From an uncultured Capnocytophaga sp. (GTDB lineage Bacteria; Bacteroidota; Bacteroidia; Flavobacteriales; Flavobacteriaceae): a stretch of DNA of 21,682 bases. The DNA is taken from positions 1 through 21,682 of the forward strand of contig NZ_CALGWU010000008.1 of NCBI RefSeq assembly GCF_937936315.1. Direction: 5' to 3'. Positions 1 to 6,748 of this stretch are shown here, piece by piece. Numbering within the stretch: position 1 is the first letter of the stretch; every line of letters begins with the position of its first letter. The translations under genes and the position numbers were made by a program. Under the pieces are notes generated by a model. The model was not told the DNA's origin. It ran no database searches and was given only the letters and a program-made list of their open reading frames with translations.

Positions 1-56
1 ACGATCAATTGTACGACAAACGCGAGTTCTATGGTAACTTCACTTTGTTCAGATAA
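1..56 (+). CDS. C-terminal end of an outer-membrane-type protein (partial)
   Basis: An open frame enters from the left edge and stops with TAA at 54-56. The last residues read YDKREFYGNFTLFR. An aromatic-rich, alternating end of this kind is common in the last beta strand of Bacteroidota outer-membrane barrels, including TonB-dependent receptors, where 'FDKRYY'-like text often occurs. A hairpin terminator follows directly, which supports a real gene end. Only 17 codons are visible, so the family assignment is inference. Confidence 0.5.
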   Translation, partial: DQLYDKREFYGNFTLFR

Positions 57-73
57 TAAAGCAAACTAACAAG

Positions 74-118
74 ATAATGAGAGAGCTATTCACTAGAGTA
101 GCTCTCTTGTTATTATTT
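74..118 (+). terminator. Intrinsic terminator after the left-edge gene
   Basis: AGAGAGCTA at 80-88 pairs with TAGCTCTCT at 99-107 around a 10-base loop. The stem extends outward through two G-T pairs to ATAAT (74-78) against TTAT. A T-rich tail (TTATTATTT) follows. It closes the partial gene that ends at 56. Confidence 0.8.
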
Positions 119-119
119 A

Positions 120-157
120 GTACTTCGTAATTTGTATTTCGTACTTCGTAATTCGTA
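120..157 (+). repeat. Short direct repeat, GTACTTCGTAATTYGTA
   Basis: Two near-identical 17-base copies lie at 120-136 and 141-157 and differ at one position (T/C). They sit between the terminator and the next promoter. Runs of this degenerate 'cgtaattcgtaa' type are familiar in intergenic DNA of Bacteroidota. Their role is unknown. Confidence 0.65.
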
Positions 158-166
158 ATTATTTTG

Positions 167-174
167 TACCTTTG
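167..174 (+). promoter_or_regulatory. Bacteroidota -7 box TACCTTTG
   Basis: TACCTTTG matches the TAnnTTTG -7 consensus of Bacteroidota primary sigma factor promoters. It lies 19 bases before the ATG at 194. No good TTG -33 box is seen at the usual 19-21 base spacing, so only the -7 element is called. Confidence 0.55.
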
Positions 175-193
175 CCGCCAAAATTAATTTATT

Positions 194-556
194 ATGACGG
201 AACACGAGCTGCTAAAAGCCCGTTGGGAAGAGGTGGTACAACGCCTTTCCGATACTTTTACCGAAGGCGAAACTTTAAGTGTAGATGGTATTATCTACCT
301 TATTGGTGTTCAAGAACTCGGACAAATAGGTCGTTCTTATGCCAAAGATGAAAAAGTAGATCTAATGCATATCGCTATTTGCAAACTCTTAGAACCCTTT
401 GGTTATTATGAATATGAATTTACTGATCCCGATGGCTGGCCTCATTATCGCTTAGTGCAGGAGCTTCCTGCTCTTAAAGCTGGCGAACAGACCATACTGA
501 TAAAAAAAGCCATTGTACAATATTTTTTAGAAAAAGATTTCTTTTCTAACCCCTAA
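194..556 (+). CDS. Conserved hypothetical protein, 120 residues
   Basis: I do not recognise a functional domain. The product is a small, acidic, soluble protein of mixed helix and strand, with no signal peptide and no membrane segment. The middle (about residues 28-75) is the most regular part: a hydrophobic segment IIYLIGVQELGQIG, then a helix containing DLMHIAICKLLEPFG. A tryptophan/tyrosine-rich patch (FTDPDGWPHYRLV) follows. The ATG at 194 is the first in frame and lies just after the -7 box. mtaB starts 16 bases after the stop, so the two are probably co-transcribed. It may be one of the small flavobacterial proteins of unknown function. No reaction can be assigned. Confidence 0.8.
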   Translation: MTEHELLKARWEEVVQRLSDTFTEGETLSVDGIIYLIGVQELGQIGRSYAKDEKVDLMHIAICKLLEPFGYYEYEFTDPDGWPHYRLVQELPALKAGEQTILIKKAIVQYFLEKDFFSNP

Positions 557-572
557 TGTCTAATACTTAAAA

Positions 573-1880
573 ATGAAAAAAGTAGCATTCTATACTTTAG
601 GTTGCAAACTCAACTTTTCCGAAACCTCTACTATCGCACGTAGCTTTGAAGAGGATGGCTATATTCGTGTTGATTTCGACGACCCTGCCGATATATACGT
701 GATTAACACCTGCTCAGTTACCGAAAACGCAGATAAACAATTTAAACAAATCGTACGCAAAGCACTGAAAACAAACCCTAAGGCATTCTTGGTGGCAGTG
801 GGTTGTTATGCTCAATTAAAACCAGAAGAACTCGCTTCAGTAGATGGGGTTGATTTGGTATTAGGTGCCAAAGAAAAGTTCAATATCACTCAATATATTG
901 ATGACCTCACCAAAAATAATGAGGGCATCGTGCACTCTTGCGAAATTTCCGAAACCGACTTTTATGTGGGAAGTTATTCTATTGGCGACCGTACACGTGC
1001 TTTCCTAAAAGTGCAAGATGGTTGTGACTACAAATGCACTTATTGCACCATACCAATGGCACGTGGTATTTCACGAAGTGATACTATCGAAAACATCATT
1101 GCTAATGCTAAGAAAATTTCAGATAAAGGTATCAAAGAAATCGTACTTACAGGTGTGAACATAGGCGATTATGGCAAAGGTGAATTTGGTAACAAAAAGC
1201 ACGAGCACACCTTTTTAGAATTGGTGCAGGCTCTTGATAATGTTGAAGGCATTGAACGCCTGCGTATCTCATCAATAGAACCCAATCTTATCAAAGACGA
1301 AACTATCGACTTTATAGCACAATCTAAAAGTTTTGTACCTCACTTTCATATTCCTTTACAGAGTGGAAGTAACGATATCCTTAAAAAGATGAAACGCCGC
1401 TATTTGCGTGAACTCTATGTAAGTAGGGTAGCCAAAATACGTGAAGTGATGCCTGATGCCTGCATCGGGGTAGATGTGATTGTAGGTTTCCCAGGCGAAA
1501 CCGATGAACATTTCTTAGAAACTTATCATTTTCTAAACGAATTAGATATTTCTTACTTGCACGTATTTACTTATTCCGAGCGTGACAATACCGAAGCTGT
1601 ACTTATGGACGGTGTAGTCCCCGATGCAGTACGTGCTAAACGCAGTAAGATGTTACGCGGATTGTCAGCTAAGAAACGCAATGCTTTTTATGAGAGCCAG
1701 TTAGGTAAAGAAAAAACAGTCCTTTTCGAGGGCGATAACAAGCAGGGATATATTCACGGGTTTACTGAGAATTATGTAAAAGTAAAAGCCCCTTGGGATC
1801 CTGCTTTAGTGAATACCCTCCACAAAGTAAAACTTACCAAAATAGATGTAGACGGAATGGTGCGCTTTGAGTTTGTATAA
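573..1880 (+). CDS. mtaB: tRNA t6A37 methylthiotransferase MtaB
   Basis: This radical-SAM enzyme adds a methylthio group to N6-threonylcarbamoyladenosine at position 37 of tRNAs reading ANN codons, giving ms2t6A. The 435-residue length suits the MtaB branch of the MiaB/RimO family. Residues 1-110 form the N-terminal methylthiotransferase domain, with the three auxiliary-cluster cysteines at C11 (TLGCKLNFSE), C47 (VINTCSVT) and C78 (VAVGCYAQ). The radical-SAM cluster is CDYKCTYC, with C151, C155 and C158. The end (about 375-435) fits a TRAM RNA-binding domain. The TLGCKLN start and the CTYCTIP text favour MtaB over MiaB or RimO. The gene follows a small hypothetical gene by 16 bases. Confidence 0.93.
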   Translation: MKKVAFYTLGCKLNFSETSTIARSFEEDGYIRVDFDDPADIYVINTCSVTENADKQFKQIVRKALKTNPKAFLVAVGCYAQLKPEELASVDGVDLVLGAKEKFNITQYIDDLTKNNEGIVHSCEISETDFYVGSYSIGDRTRAFLKVQDGCDYKCTYCTIPMARGISRSDTIENIIANAKKISDKGIKEIVLTGVNIGDYGKGEFGNKKHEHTFLELVQALDNVEGIERLRISSIEPNLIKDETIDFIAQSKSFVPHFHIPLQSGSNDILKKMKRRYLRELYVSRVAKIREVMPDACIGVDVIVGFPGETDEHFLETYHFLNELDISYLHVFTYSERDNTEAVLMDGVVPDAVRAKRSKMLRGLSAKKRNAFYESQLGKEKTVLFEGDNKQGYIHGFTENYVKVKAPWDPALVNTLHKVKLTKIDVDGMVRFEFV

Positions 1881-1916
1881 AGTAGAACAAAGAAAATTAG
1901 AAATAATAAAACAACA

Positions 1917-2543
1917 ATGGTACACTATAAAACAGAATTAATGTTAGAATTCCCTGGGTTTGTACTCTTCGATCCAGTAGTACTACAAGAGTTCCTACTC
2001 GAAAAAGGTATAGAAGATGATGATTTACTGAAATATTTCATCAATAACCCTGCAATAGGTGAGGAAAGTATCCAACGAGGAATATTACTGCCTATCTATA
2101 ATATAGAACCTTTTGATTATGAAATACTCATAAATACAACTACTAAAAGTGAAATCCCTACCGATTGGGTAGTTTTTAAAAATGAAGTCTCATTACCTCT
2201 ACAAGTAAAAAGCGGAAGGTTAGCTGTAGAAGATATCTATATGATAATGAGTTGGGATTATGAAAATAATTATTCCGATTTTGCTAATGAAAAGAGCCTA
2301 AATCCTCAACCCGCTGTAGAAGGTGTAGAATTAAATGGAGACACAGGAGATAGATTTGATATTCCAGCAGGTAATTACGGGGTAAAAGTATTAGGCTTCT
2401 TAGATGTAAATGAACCTGATATTTTTGAGAGTAAGTGTGGCTATGAATTGTTTTTTGAAAAGATGGATACTTTGCCTATAATTCCTGAAAATATAGATGT
2501 AGATAAGTTGGATTATAAAATAAAAGTAATATCTGAAAGATGA
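1917..2543 (+). CDS. Unknown acidic cytoplasmic protein, 208 residues
   Basis: I do not recognise this family. The protein has no signal peptide or membrane helix and is rich in Asp, Glu, Ile and Asn. Its second half has alternating beta text, LPLQVKSGRLAVEDIYMIMS and later FDIPAGNYGVKVLGFLD. The 'I-P-x-G-x-Y-x-V-x-V' pattern is seen in several small beta-rich families, including some immunity-type and ComJ-like proteins, but the match is too weak to name one. The stop overlaps the next start by 4 bases (ATGA at 2540-2543), so its translation is probably coupled to the lipoprotein gene. mtaB ends 36 bases upstream and no clear promoter is visible in that gap. Confidence 0.8.
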   Translation: MVHYKTELMLEFPGFVLFDPVVLQEFLLEKGIEDDDLLKYFINNPAIGEESIQRGILLPIYNIEPFDYEILINTTTKSEIPTDWVVFKNEVSLPLQVKSGRLAVEDIYMIMSWDYENNYSDFANEKSLNPQPAVEGVELNGDTGDRFDIPAGNYGVKVLGFLDVNEPDIFESKCGYELFFEKMDTLPIIPENIDVDKLDYKIKVISER

Positions 2544-3193
2544 AAATCCTTTTAACAATTACCCTATCTCTACTGCTTTTTTCCTGCAATAACTCTGTGA
2601 TTAGCTTCAAAAAATCTTGCAATGCCGAAACAGCAAAGCAAACAGTTGCCGAATTAGCAGAAGTAAAAGCTAAAATAAAGCAATTAGAAACACTTATAGG
2701 AAATAATCCTACTTATTGGGTGCAGGATAGTATACAAAGAGATAACAAAACCTATTATCGTTTGCGATTGCTCAACAAATTGTCGTATACCGATGTGCAT
2801 CTCTATACTTTTGCAGTGCCAAAAGATGATTGTAAACAAGTGTTTTGGGAACAAAAAAAAGGGACTCTATTGCCTTATGCCGAAATCGAAAAACAAACGA
2901 AACAAGCAATAACTCAACAGAAACAATTTCCCGCTTTTTTCAAACAATTCATTACAGATATAGCTTTCAGGCAACAACACTTAGCTGAACCTCTCTTGCG
3001 CTTATTGAGGCAGAAAGATGGCAGTGTACTTCTTACCGAAGAAGAACTCCTTACTGATGAGTTTAACGAATTACAAACTTATAGTTTTAATTATTACCCT
3101 GATAGCGTGTTGTGCAATAACCCCGACAAGGCTATAACCCTCGTATTTATTCCTGTAAATAATACTTGGAAACTTACTCAAATTTGGCATTAA
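2540..3193 (+). CDS. Predicted lipoprotein, 217 residues
   Basis: The N-terminus MKILLTITLSLLLFSC is a lipoprotein signal with the modified cysteine at C16, so the mature protein should be membrane-anchored facing the periplasm or outer membrane. Residues about 38-50 (AELAEVKAKIKQLETLIG) look like a short helix or coiled coil. The C-terminal part contains FPAFFKQFITDIAFRQ followed by hydrophobic text and ends in TWKLTQIWH. This loosely resembles Bacteroidota lipoproteins of the DUF4348 type, which have an NTF2-like fold. That is a weak inference. The start overlaps the preceding gene by 4 bases, and the TRIC-family gene begins one base after the stop, so the three genes probably form one transcript. 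Confidence 0.8.
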   Translation: MKILLTITLSLLLFSCNNSVISFKKSCNAETAKQTVAELAEVKAKIKQLETLIGNNPTYWVQDSIQRDNKTYYRLRLLNKLSYTDVHLYTFAVPKDDCKQVFWEQKKGTLLPYAEIEKQTKQAITQQKQFPAFFKQFITDIAFRQQHLAEPLLRLLRQKDGSVLLTEEELLTDEFNELQTYSFNYYPDSVLCNNPDKAITLVFIPVNNTWKLTQIWH

Positions 3194-3194
3194 A

Positions 3195-3824
3195 ATGGAA
3201 GATTTGATTCAATTTTTATCGCAAATCGACCAGATTTATCTCTGGGATTTAATCGGAACGGCAGTCTTTGGTGTTTCCGGTGTATTAGTAGGCTTAGAAC
3301 GCCGTATGGATATCTTTGGAATGCTCATCTTAGCCTTTGTAACAGGGGTAGGAGGGGGGACTCTCCGCGATATTATGATAGGTAGTGTCCCCGTATTTTG
3401 GATGAAGAATCTCACTTATATATTAATGATTGTCATTAGTGTAGTGATTACCATTCTATTCAAAAAACAGTTCTCAGAACATTGGAGCAAATCGCTAATG
3501 TTGTTTGATACTATTGGGCTGGGGGTTTTCACTATCATTGGTATAGAAAAAGCCCTGCGTTTTGGCTTATCGCCCACCATAGCTATTATTTTAGGTACAA
3601 TGACGGGTAGTTTTGGGGGAGTGATAAGAGATATATTAGCTAACAAATTGCCCGCTCTTTTCCATAAAGAAATTTATGCAACTGCTTGTATTGCAGGAGG
3701 TACAGTCTATTTTCTTATTGATGATTTCGTTAATCATAATTTAGTAGTGTTCATCACCATAATGGTAGTGATTTCTGTCCGATTGCTGTCGGTAAAATAT
3801 CATTGGGAATTGCCAAAATTCTAA
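3195..3824 (+). CDS. TRIC/UPF0126 family cation channel or transporter
   Basis: This is a small integral membrane protein built from two tandem repeats, as in the bacterial TRIC/UPF0126 (YicG-like) family. The first repeat has GTAVFGVSG and ends in GVGGGTLRD (51-59). The second has DTIGLGVFTIIG and ends in GSFGGVIRD (138-146). The repeated G-G-x-x-R-D elements are the kinked-helix signature of the pore. About seven membrane helices fill the 209 residues, the normal family length. Known members form trimeric monovalent cation channels, and some relatives are linked to glycine uptake, so the substrate is uncertain. It is the last gene of the group that begins at 1917. Confidence 0.88.
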   Translation: MEDLIQFLSQIDQIYLWDLIGTAVFGVSGVLVGLERRMDIFGMLILAFVTGVGGGTLRDIMIGSVPVFWMKNLTYILMIVISVVITILFKKQFSEHWSKSLMLFDTIGLGVFTIIGIEKALRFGLSPTIAIILGTMTGSFGGVIRDILANKLPALFHKEIYATACIAGGTVYFLIDDFVNHNLVVFITIMVVISVRLLSVKYHWELPKF

Positions 3825-3842
3825 TTCCTAATTCCTAATTTC
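3825..3842 (+). repeat. Tandem 'taattcc' heptamers after the stop codon
   Basis: Just after the TRIC-family stop the sequence reads taattcctaattcctaatt, about two and a half copies of a 7-base unit ending in a degenerate copy. Comparable runs follow other stop codons in the window, for example 7981-7997 and 13136-13160. Function is not known. Confidence 0.6.
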
Positions 3843-3860
3843 TAAAAAAACACATAAAAC

Positions 3861-3892
3861 CTTGTGTATATAAACATTTTGTACTACCTTTG
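3861..3892 (+). promoter_or_regulatory. Promoter of tig
   Basis: TTG at 3862-3864 and TACCTTTG at 3885-3892 are separated by 20 bases, matching the Bacteroidota TTG/TAnnTTTG promoter. The -7 box ends 34 bases before the trigger factor ATG, leaving a short AT-rich leader. Confidence 0.75.
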
Positions 3893-3926
3893 CAAATTGA
3901 AATTTTAGATTAAATATTTTTAAAAA

Positions 3927-5255
3927 ATGAATATTAACAGAGAGCAAGTAGATGCTTTAAATGCTGTCATTAAGATAGCAATTGAAAAAAACGACTACGC
4001 CGATAAAGTAGAGAAAGTACTAAACGATTACAGAAAAACCGCTTCTATCCCTGGATTTAGAAAAGGTCACGTGCCTGCGGGAATGATTAAAAGACAGTAC
4101 GGTAAAGCTGTGAAGTTCGACGAGATCAACCGTGTGTTGCAAGACTCGTTGTATAAATATATAAACGACGAAAAACTCAATATCTTGGGTAATCCACTAC
4201 CTAAAGAAAAACAAGATATCAACATAGAAGCCGACGATTTTACTTTTGAGTTCGAAATTGGCTTAGCACCAGCTATCGAAGTGAATTTAAAACCTAAAAA
4301 AGGTATTGTTCGCTACGAAATTACTGTTGCCGATGATCAAATCGATAAACAAGTAGAACGCATCCAAAAACAATTTGGTAAACTTGTTGCTAAAGGCGAA
4401 GTGATCAATGATGATAGCCTTGAAGTTACAGGTACTTTCTTTAACGAAGAAAAATCTATTGATACTCAAGCTACTTTCACCTTAGAAGAACTCAGTGATG
4501 CTGCACGCAAAGAGTTTGTAGGTAAAAAGATAGGCGATCAATTCCAGTTGCAAACTAAAGGCTTGTTTAAAGATGCTCATAGCCTAATGCACTACCTCAA
4601 AGTATCGCACGACGAGGCACACCACTTAGAAGTGGAAATTACTTTCACTTTGGAAGAAGTTAACGAACGTCAAGGTGCTGCTTTAGATCAAGAATTGTTC
4701 AACAAACTCTTCCCTGATGGTTCTGTTACCACAGAAGAGCAATTGCGTGACAAAATAAAAGAAGGCGCTCAACATCAATACAACGAGCAAGCCGATCAAC
4801 ATTTCTTAAACACTGTTACTGATTATTTAGTAGATAATACTAAGTTTGAGCTCCCTGAAACTTTTCTTAAAAAATGGTTGCGCACAGCTGGTGAAAAAGA
4901 ACTTACTGAACAAGAAGCTGAAGAAGAGTACACACGTTCAGAAAAAGGTTTGCGTTATCAACTGATTGAAGGTAAAGTGATGGAAGATAATAACTTGCAT
5001 CCTAAGTTTGAAGAGTTGAAAGACTTTGCACGCAACTATATCAAAGCTCAATTAGCTCAATATGGTATGCCTACAGATGACGATAGCTATGTAGATGGTA
5101 TCGTTGATCGTGTATTGCAAAACCGTGAAGAAGTACAACGTATTCAGCAACAATTAGTATTCAAAAAACTCATTGAGTTCTACAAAGAAAATGTTAATAC
5201 CGATGTGAAAAAAGTAACTTTTGATGAGTTTGTAAAAGTAGCTTTCCCTGAATAG
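3927..5255 (+). CDS. tig: Trigger factor, ribosome-associated chaperone
   Basis: Trigger factor binds the ribosome at the exit tunnel and shields nascent chains. The signature loop is FRKGHVP at residues 44-50, equivalent to the GFRxGxxP ribosome-docking motif. Length (442) is normal. The middle region (about 150-260), where E. coli has an FKBP-type prolyl isomerase, is diverged: the usual GxMIPGFE-type active-site stretch is not visible, although VGKKIGDQFQL resembles an FKBP strand. Residues 260-442 form the helical arms, with text such as FELPETFLKKWL. Its own promoter lies upstream. clpP and clpX follow, as in many bacteria, but one unrelated gene lies between. Confidence 0.93.
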   Translation: MNINREQVDALNAVIKIAIEKNDYADKVEKVLNDYRKTASIPGFRKGHVPAGMIKRQYGKAVKFDEINRVLQDSLYKYINDEKLNILGNPLPKEKQDINIEADDFTFEFEIGLAPAIEVNLKPKKGIVRYEITVADDQIDKQVERIQKQFGKLVAKGEVINDDSLEVTGTFFNEEKSIDTQATFTLEELSDAARKEFVGKKIGDQFQLQTKGLFKDAHSLMHYLKVSHDEAHHLEVEITFTLEEVNERQGAALDQELFNKLFPDGSVTTEEQLRDKIKEGAQHQYNEQADQHFLNTVTDYLVDNTKFELPETFLKKWLRTAGEKELTEQEAEEEYTRSEKGLRYQLIEGKVMEDNNLHPKFEELKDFARNYIKAQLAQYGMPTDDDSYVDGIVDRVLQNREEVQRIQQQLVFKKLIEFYKENVNTDVKKVTFDEFVKVAFPE

Positions 5256-5280
5256 TAATTTTTGCAAAATACTATAAACC

Positions 5281-5338
5281 AGTCCAAAATTGCTAATGAT
5301 AAATACTATTTTGTATCTTAATTTAGCAATTTTGGACT
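5281..5338 (+). repeat. Perfect 16-base inverted repeat with apical stem
   Basis: AGTCCAAAATTGCTAA (5281-5296) is exactly complementary in reverse to 5323-5338. The 26-base loop contains a smaller stem on the same axis (ATAC 5303-5306 with GTAT 5313-5316). It lies between the tig stop and the ATG at 5353. It could end tig transcription, but there is no T tract after it. It could also act as a leader hairpin or operator for the next gene. A weak promoter-like pair (TTG 5290-5292, TATCTTAA 5314-5321) lies inside the structure. Confidence 0.75.
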
Positions 5339-5352
5339 ACATTTATTAAAAG

Positions 5353-5994
5353 ATGAAACAAGAAATTCTTAACCGAATACAAGCCCTTGGCGGTGATATT
5401 AGCAAGGTAAAGGGTAATTCATTGCAAGAAGACTTATTAGCGATTACTTTCAATACAGTTCTTTATGAAAAACCTGAGGATACTCCTTGGGCAAAAGCCG
5501 ATGAAAAAGAACCTATTTATGGATTAGGTGAATGGGTAGACGCTAATTTTAAGATTTACCAAACTGATAAAAAGGCTTTCTATGACCAAATGATTGCTGA
5601 ATTTTATCAACTTACAGAAAAACCTTACGGACAACACTTTTGGACAGCCTCCCTCTTTACTCCCTTCAAAGAAGGTACTGAGGATTATGAAGAGTGGTAT
5701 GATGATTTCTCTGATGATGAATTTACAGACCTTACAGAAATTGTTGAAGTTACAGGTGATGAAACACCAGATCTTATACAATTGTTTTATACCTCTGGCT
5801 ATCCTGATCATATATACGTAGCTCTAAGTGACCCCAATCCAGAAAATCCTACTCTTTTTGGTACCGATCACGAGGTGTTTTTTGGAGAAATAGATAATAT
5901 GGGTACCTTGGAGGACTATCTGAATACCCTAATGACCCCTGAGGAACTTATTGATATTGTAGAAAAAGCATTAATAAATTATAACCCATTGTAA
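5353..5994 (+). CDS. Acidic protein, possibly SUKH (SMI1/KNR4)-like
   Basis: The protein is soluble, strongly acidic and has no signal. An N-terminal helix (LNRIQALGGDISKVKG) is followed by mixed alpha/beta text. The run EEWYDDFSDDEFTDL at about 113-127 is highly acidic. The end of the protein (TDHEVFFGEIDNMGTLEDYL, 171-190) resembles the last strand-helix unit of SUKH-superfamily proteins, where an acidic 'DHE' strand precedes a helix. Many SUKH members are immunity proteins against polymorphic toxins, but no toxin gene is near, so this role is speculative. The gene sits between tig and clpP, breaking a cluster that is often contiguous, and the large inverted repeat ends 14 bases before its start. 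Confidence 0.75.
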   Translation: MKQEILNRIQALGGDISKVKGNSLQEDLLAITFNTVLYEKPEDTPWAKADEKEPIYGLGEWVDANFKIYQTDKKAFYDQMIAEFYQLTEKPYGQHFWTASLFTPFKEGTEDYEEWYDDFSDDEFTDLTEIVEVTGDETPDLIQLFYTSGYPDHIYVALSDPNPENPTLFGTDHEVFFGEIDNMGTLEDYLNTLMTPEELIDIVEKALINYNPL

Positions 5995-6020
5995 AATATA
6001 GTTTTAAAAATAACTAACAA

Positions 6021-6077
6021 ATGAAACAGCCCTTCACAGATTGTCCCTTTCGGGGGTTCGGGGGCACTAAAAACTAA
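6021..6077 (+). other. Possible 18-codon leader ORF upstream of clpP
   Basis: An ATG at 6021 opens a short frame reading MKQPFTDCPFRGFGGTKN and stopping with TAA at 6075-6077, 11 bases before the clpP start. Part of it is unusually GC-rich for this region (CCC at 6045-6047, two runs of G at 6052-6064). TGTCCC (6042-6047) can pair with GGGGCA (6061-6066). GC-rich C-run/G-run segments of this type occur in Bacteroidota intergenic DNA, so this may be a repeat or RNA hairpin and not a translated peptide. Confidence 0.3.
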
Positions 6078-6088
6078 TAACTAAACAA

Positions 6089-6748
6089 ATGAATTTATCA
6101 GACGAATTTAAAAAATACGCGATTAAACAACACGGAGTAAACAGCCTTTACTACGATAAAATAGTAGGAAGTATGACTCCCTATATTATGGAAGAACGCC
6201 AGCTAAATGTAGCTCAAATGGACGTTTTTTCCCGCTTGATGATGGATAGAATCATCTTCCTCGGCACCGATGTGAACGATCAAGTAGCGAATATAGTTAC
6301 TGCTCAATTGCTTTTCTTGGAAAGCGTGGATAGTGCCAAAGATATCCAAATCTATATCAACTCTCCTGGTGGTAGTGTATATGCAGGATTGGGTATGTAC
6401 GACACTATGCAGTTCATCAAACCCGATGTAGCTACTATCTGTACAGGTATCGCTGCCTCAATGGCTGCCGTATTACTATGTGCAGGCGCTGAAGGCAAAC
6501 GCTCAGCATTGCCACACTCTCGTGTGATGATACACCAACCTTCAGGAGGAGCACAAGGGGTAGCCAGCGATATGGAAATCAATCTCAAAGAAATGTTGAA
6601 ACTTAAAAATGAACTTTATGAAATCATAGCCAAACACTCTAAACAACCTTTTGCTAAGGTGTATAAAGATTCTGAGCGTGACTATTGGATGATAGCTCAA
6701 GAAGCTAAAGAGTATGGTATGATAGACGAAGTATTAGAAAGAAAATAA
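6089..6748 (+). CDS. clpP: ATP-dependent Clp protease proteolytic subunit ClpP
   Basis: ClpP is the serine peptidase that forms the double-heptamer degradation chamber and works with ClpX. The 219 residues match the family's length. The catalytic triad is visible: S124 in GIAASMAAV, H149 in MIHQPSGG and probably D194 in YKDSERD. The NSPGGSVYAG segment (91-100), which forms the oxyanion and substrate groove, is intact. An N-terminal stretch of roughly 25 residues precedes the core and may be a propeptide. The stop codon shares one base with the clpX start at 6748, so the two are translationally coupled. Trigger factor lies two genes upstream. Confidence 0.96.
   Translation: MNLSDEFKKYAIKQHGVNSLYYDKIVGSMTPYIMEERQLNVAQMDVFSRLMMDRIIFLGTDVNDQVANIVTAQLLFLESVDSAKDIQIYINSPGGSVYAGLGMYDTMQFIKPDVATICTGIAASMAAVLLCAGAEGKRSALPHSRVMIHQPSGGAQGVASDMEINLKEMLKLKNELYEIIAKHSKQPFAKVYKDSERDYWMIAQEAKEYGMIDEVLERK

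Noticed and set aside
3850..3867. Small hairpin ACACA/TGTGT upstream of tig
   Set aside because: There are only five pairs and they overlap the promoter -33 box, so it is too weak to call a terminator.
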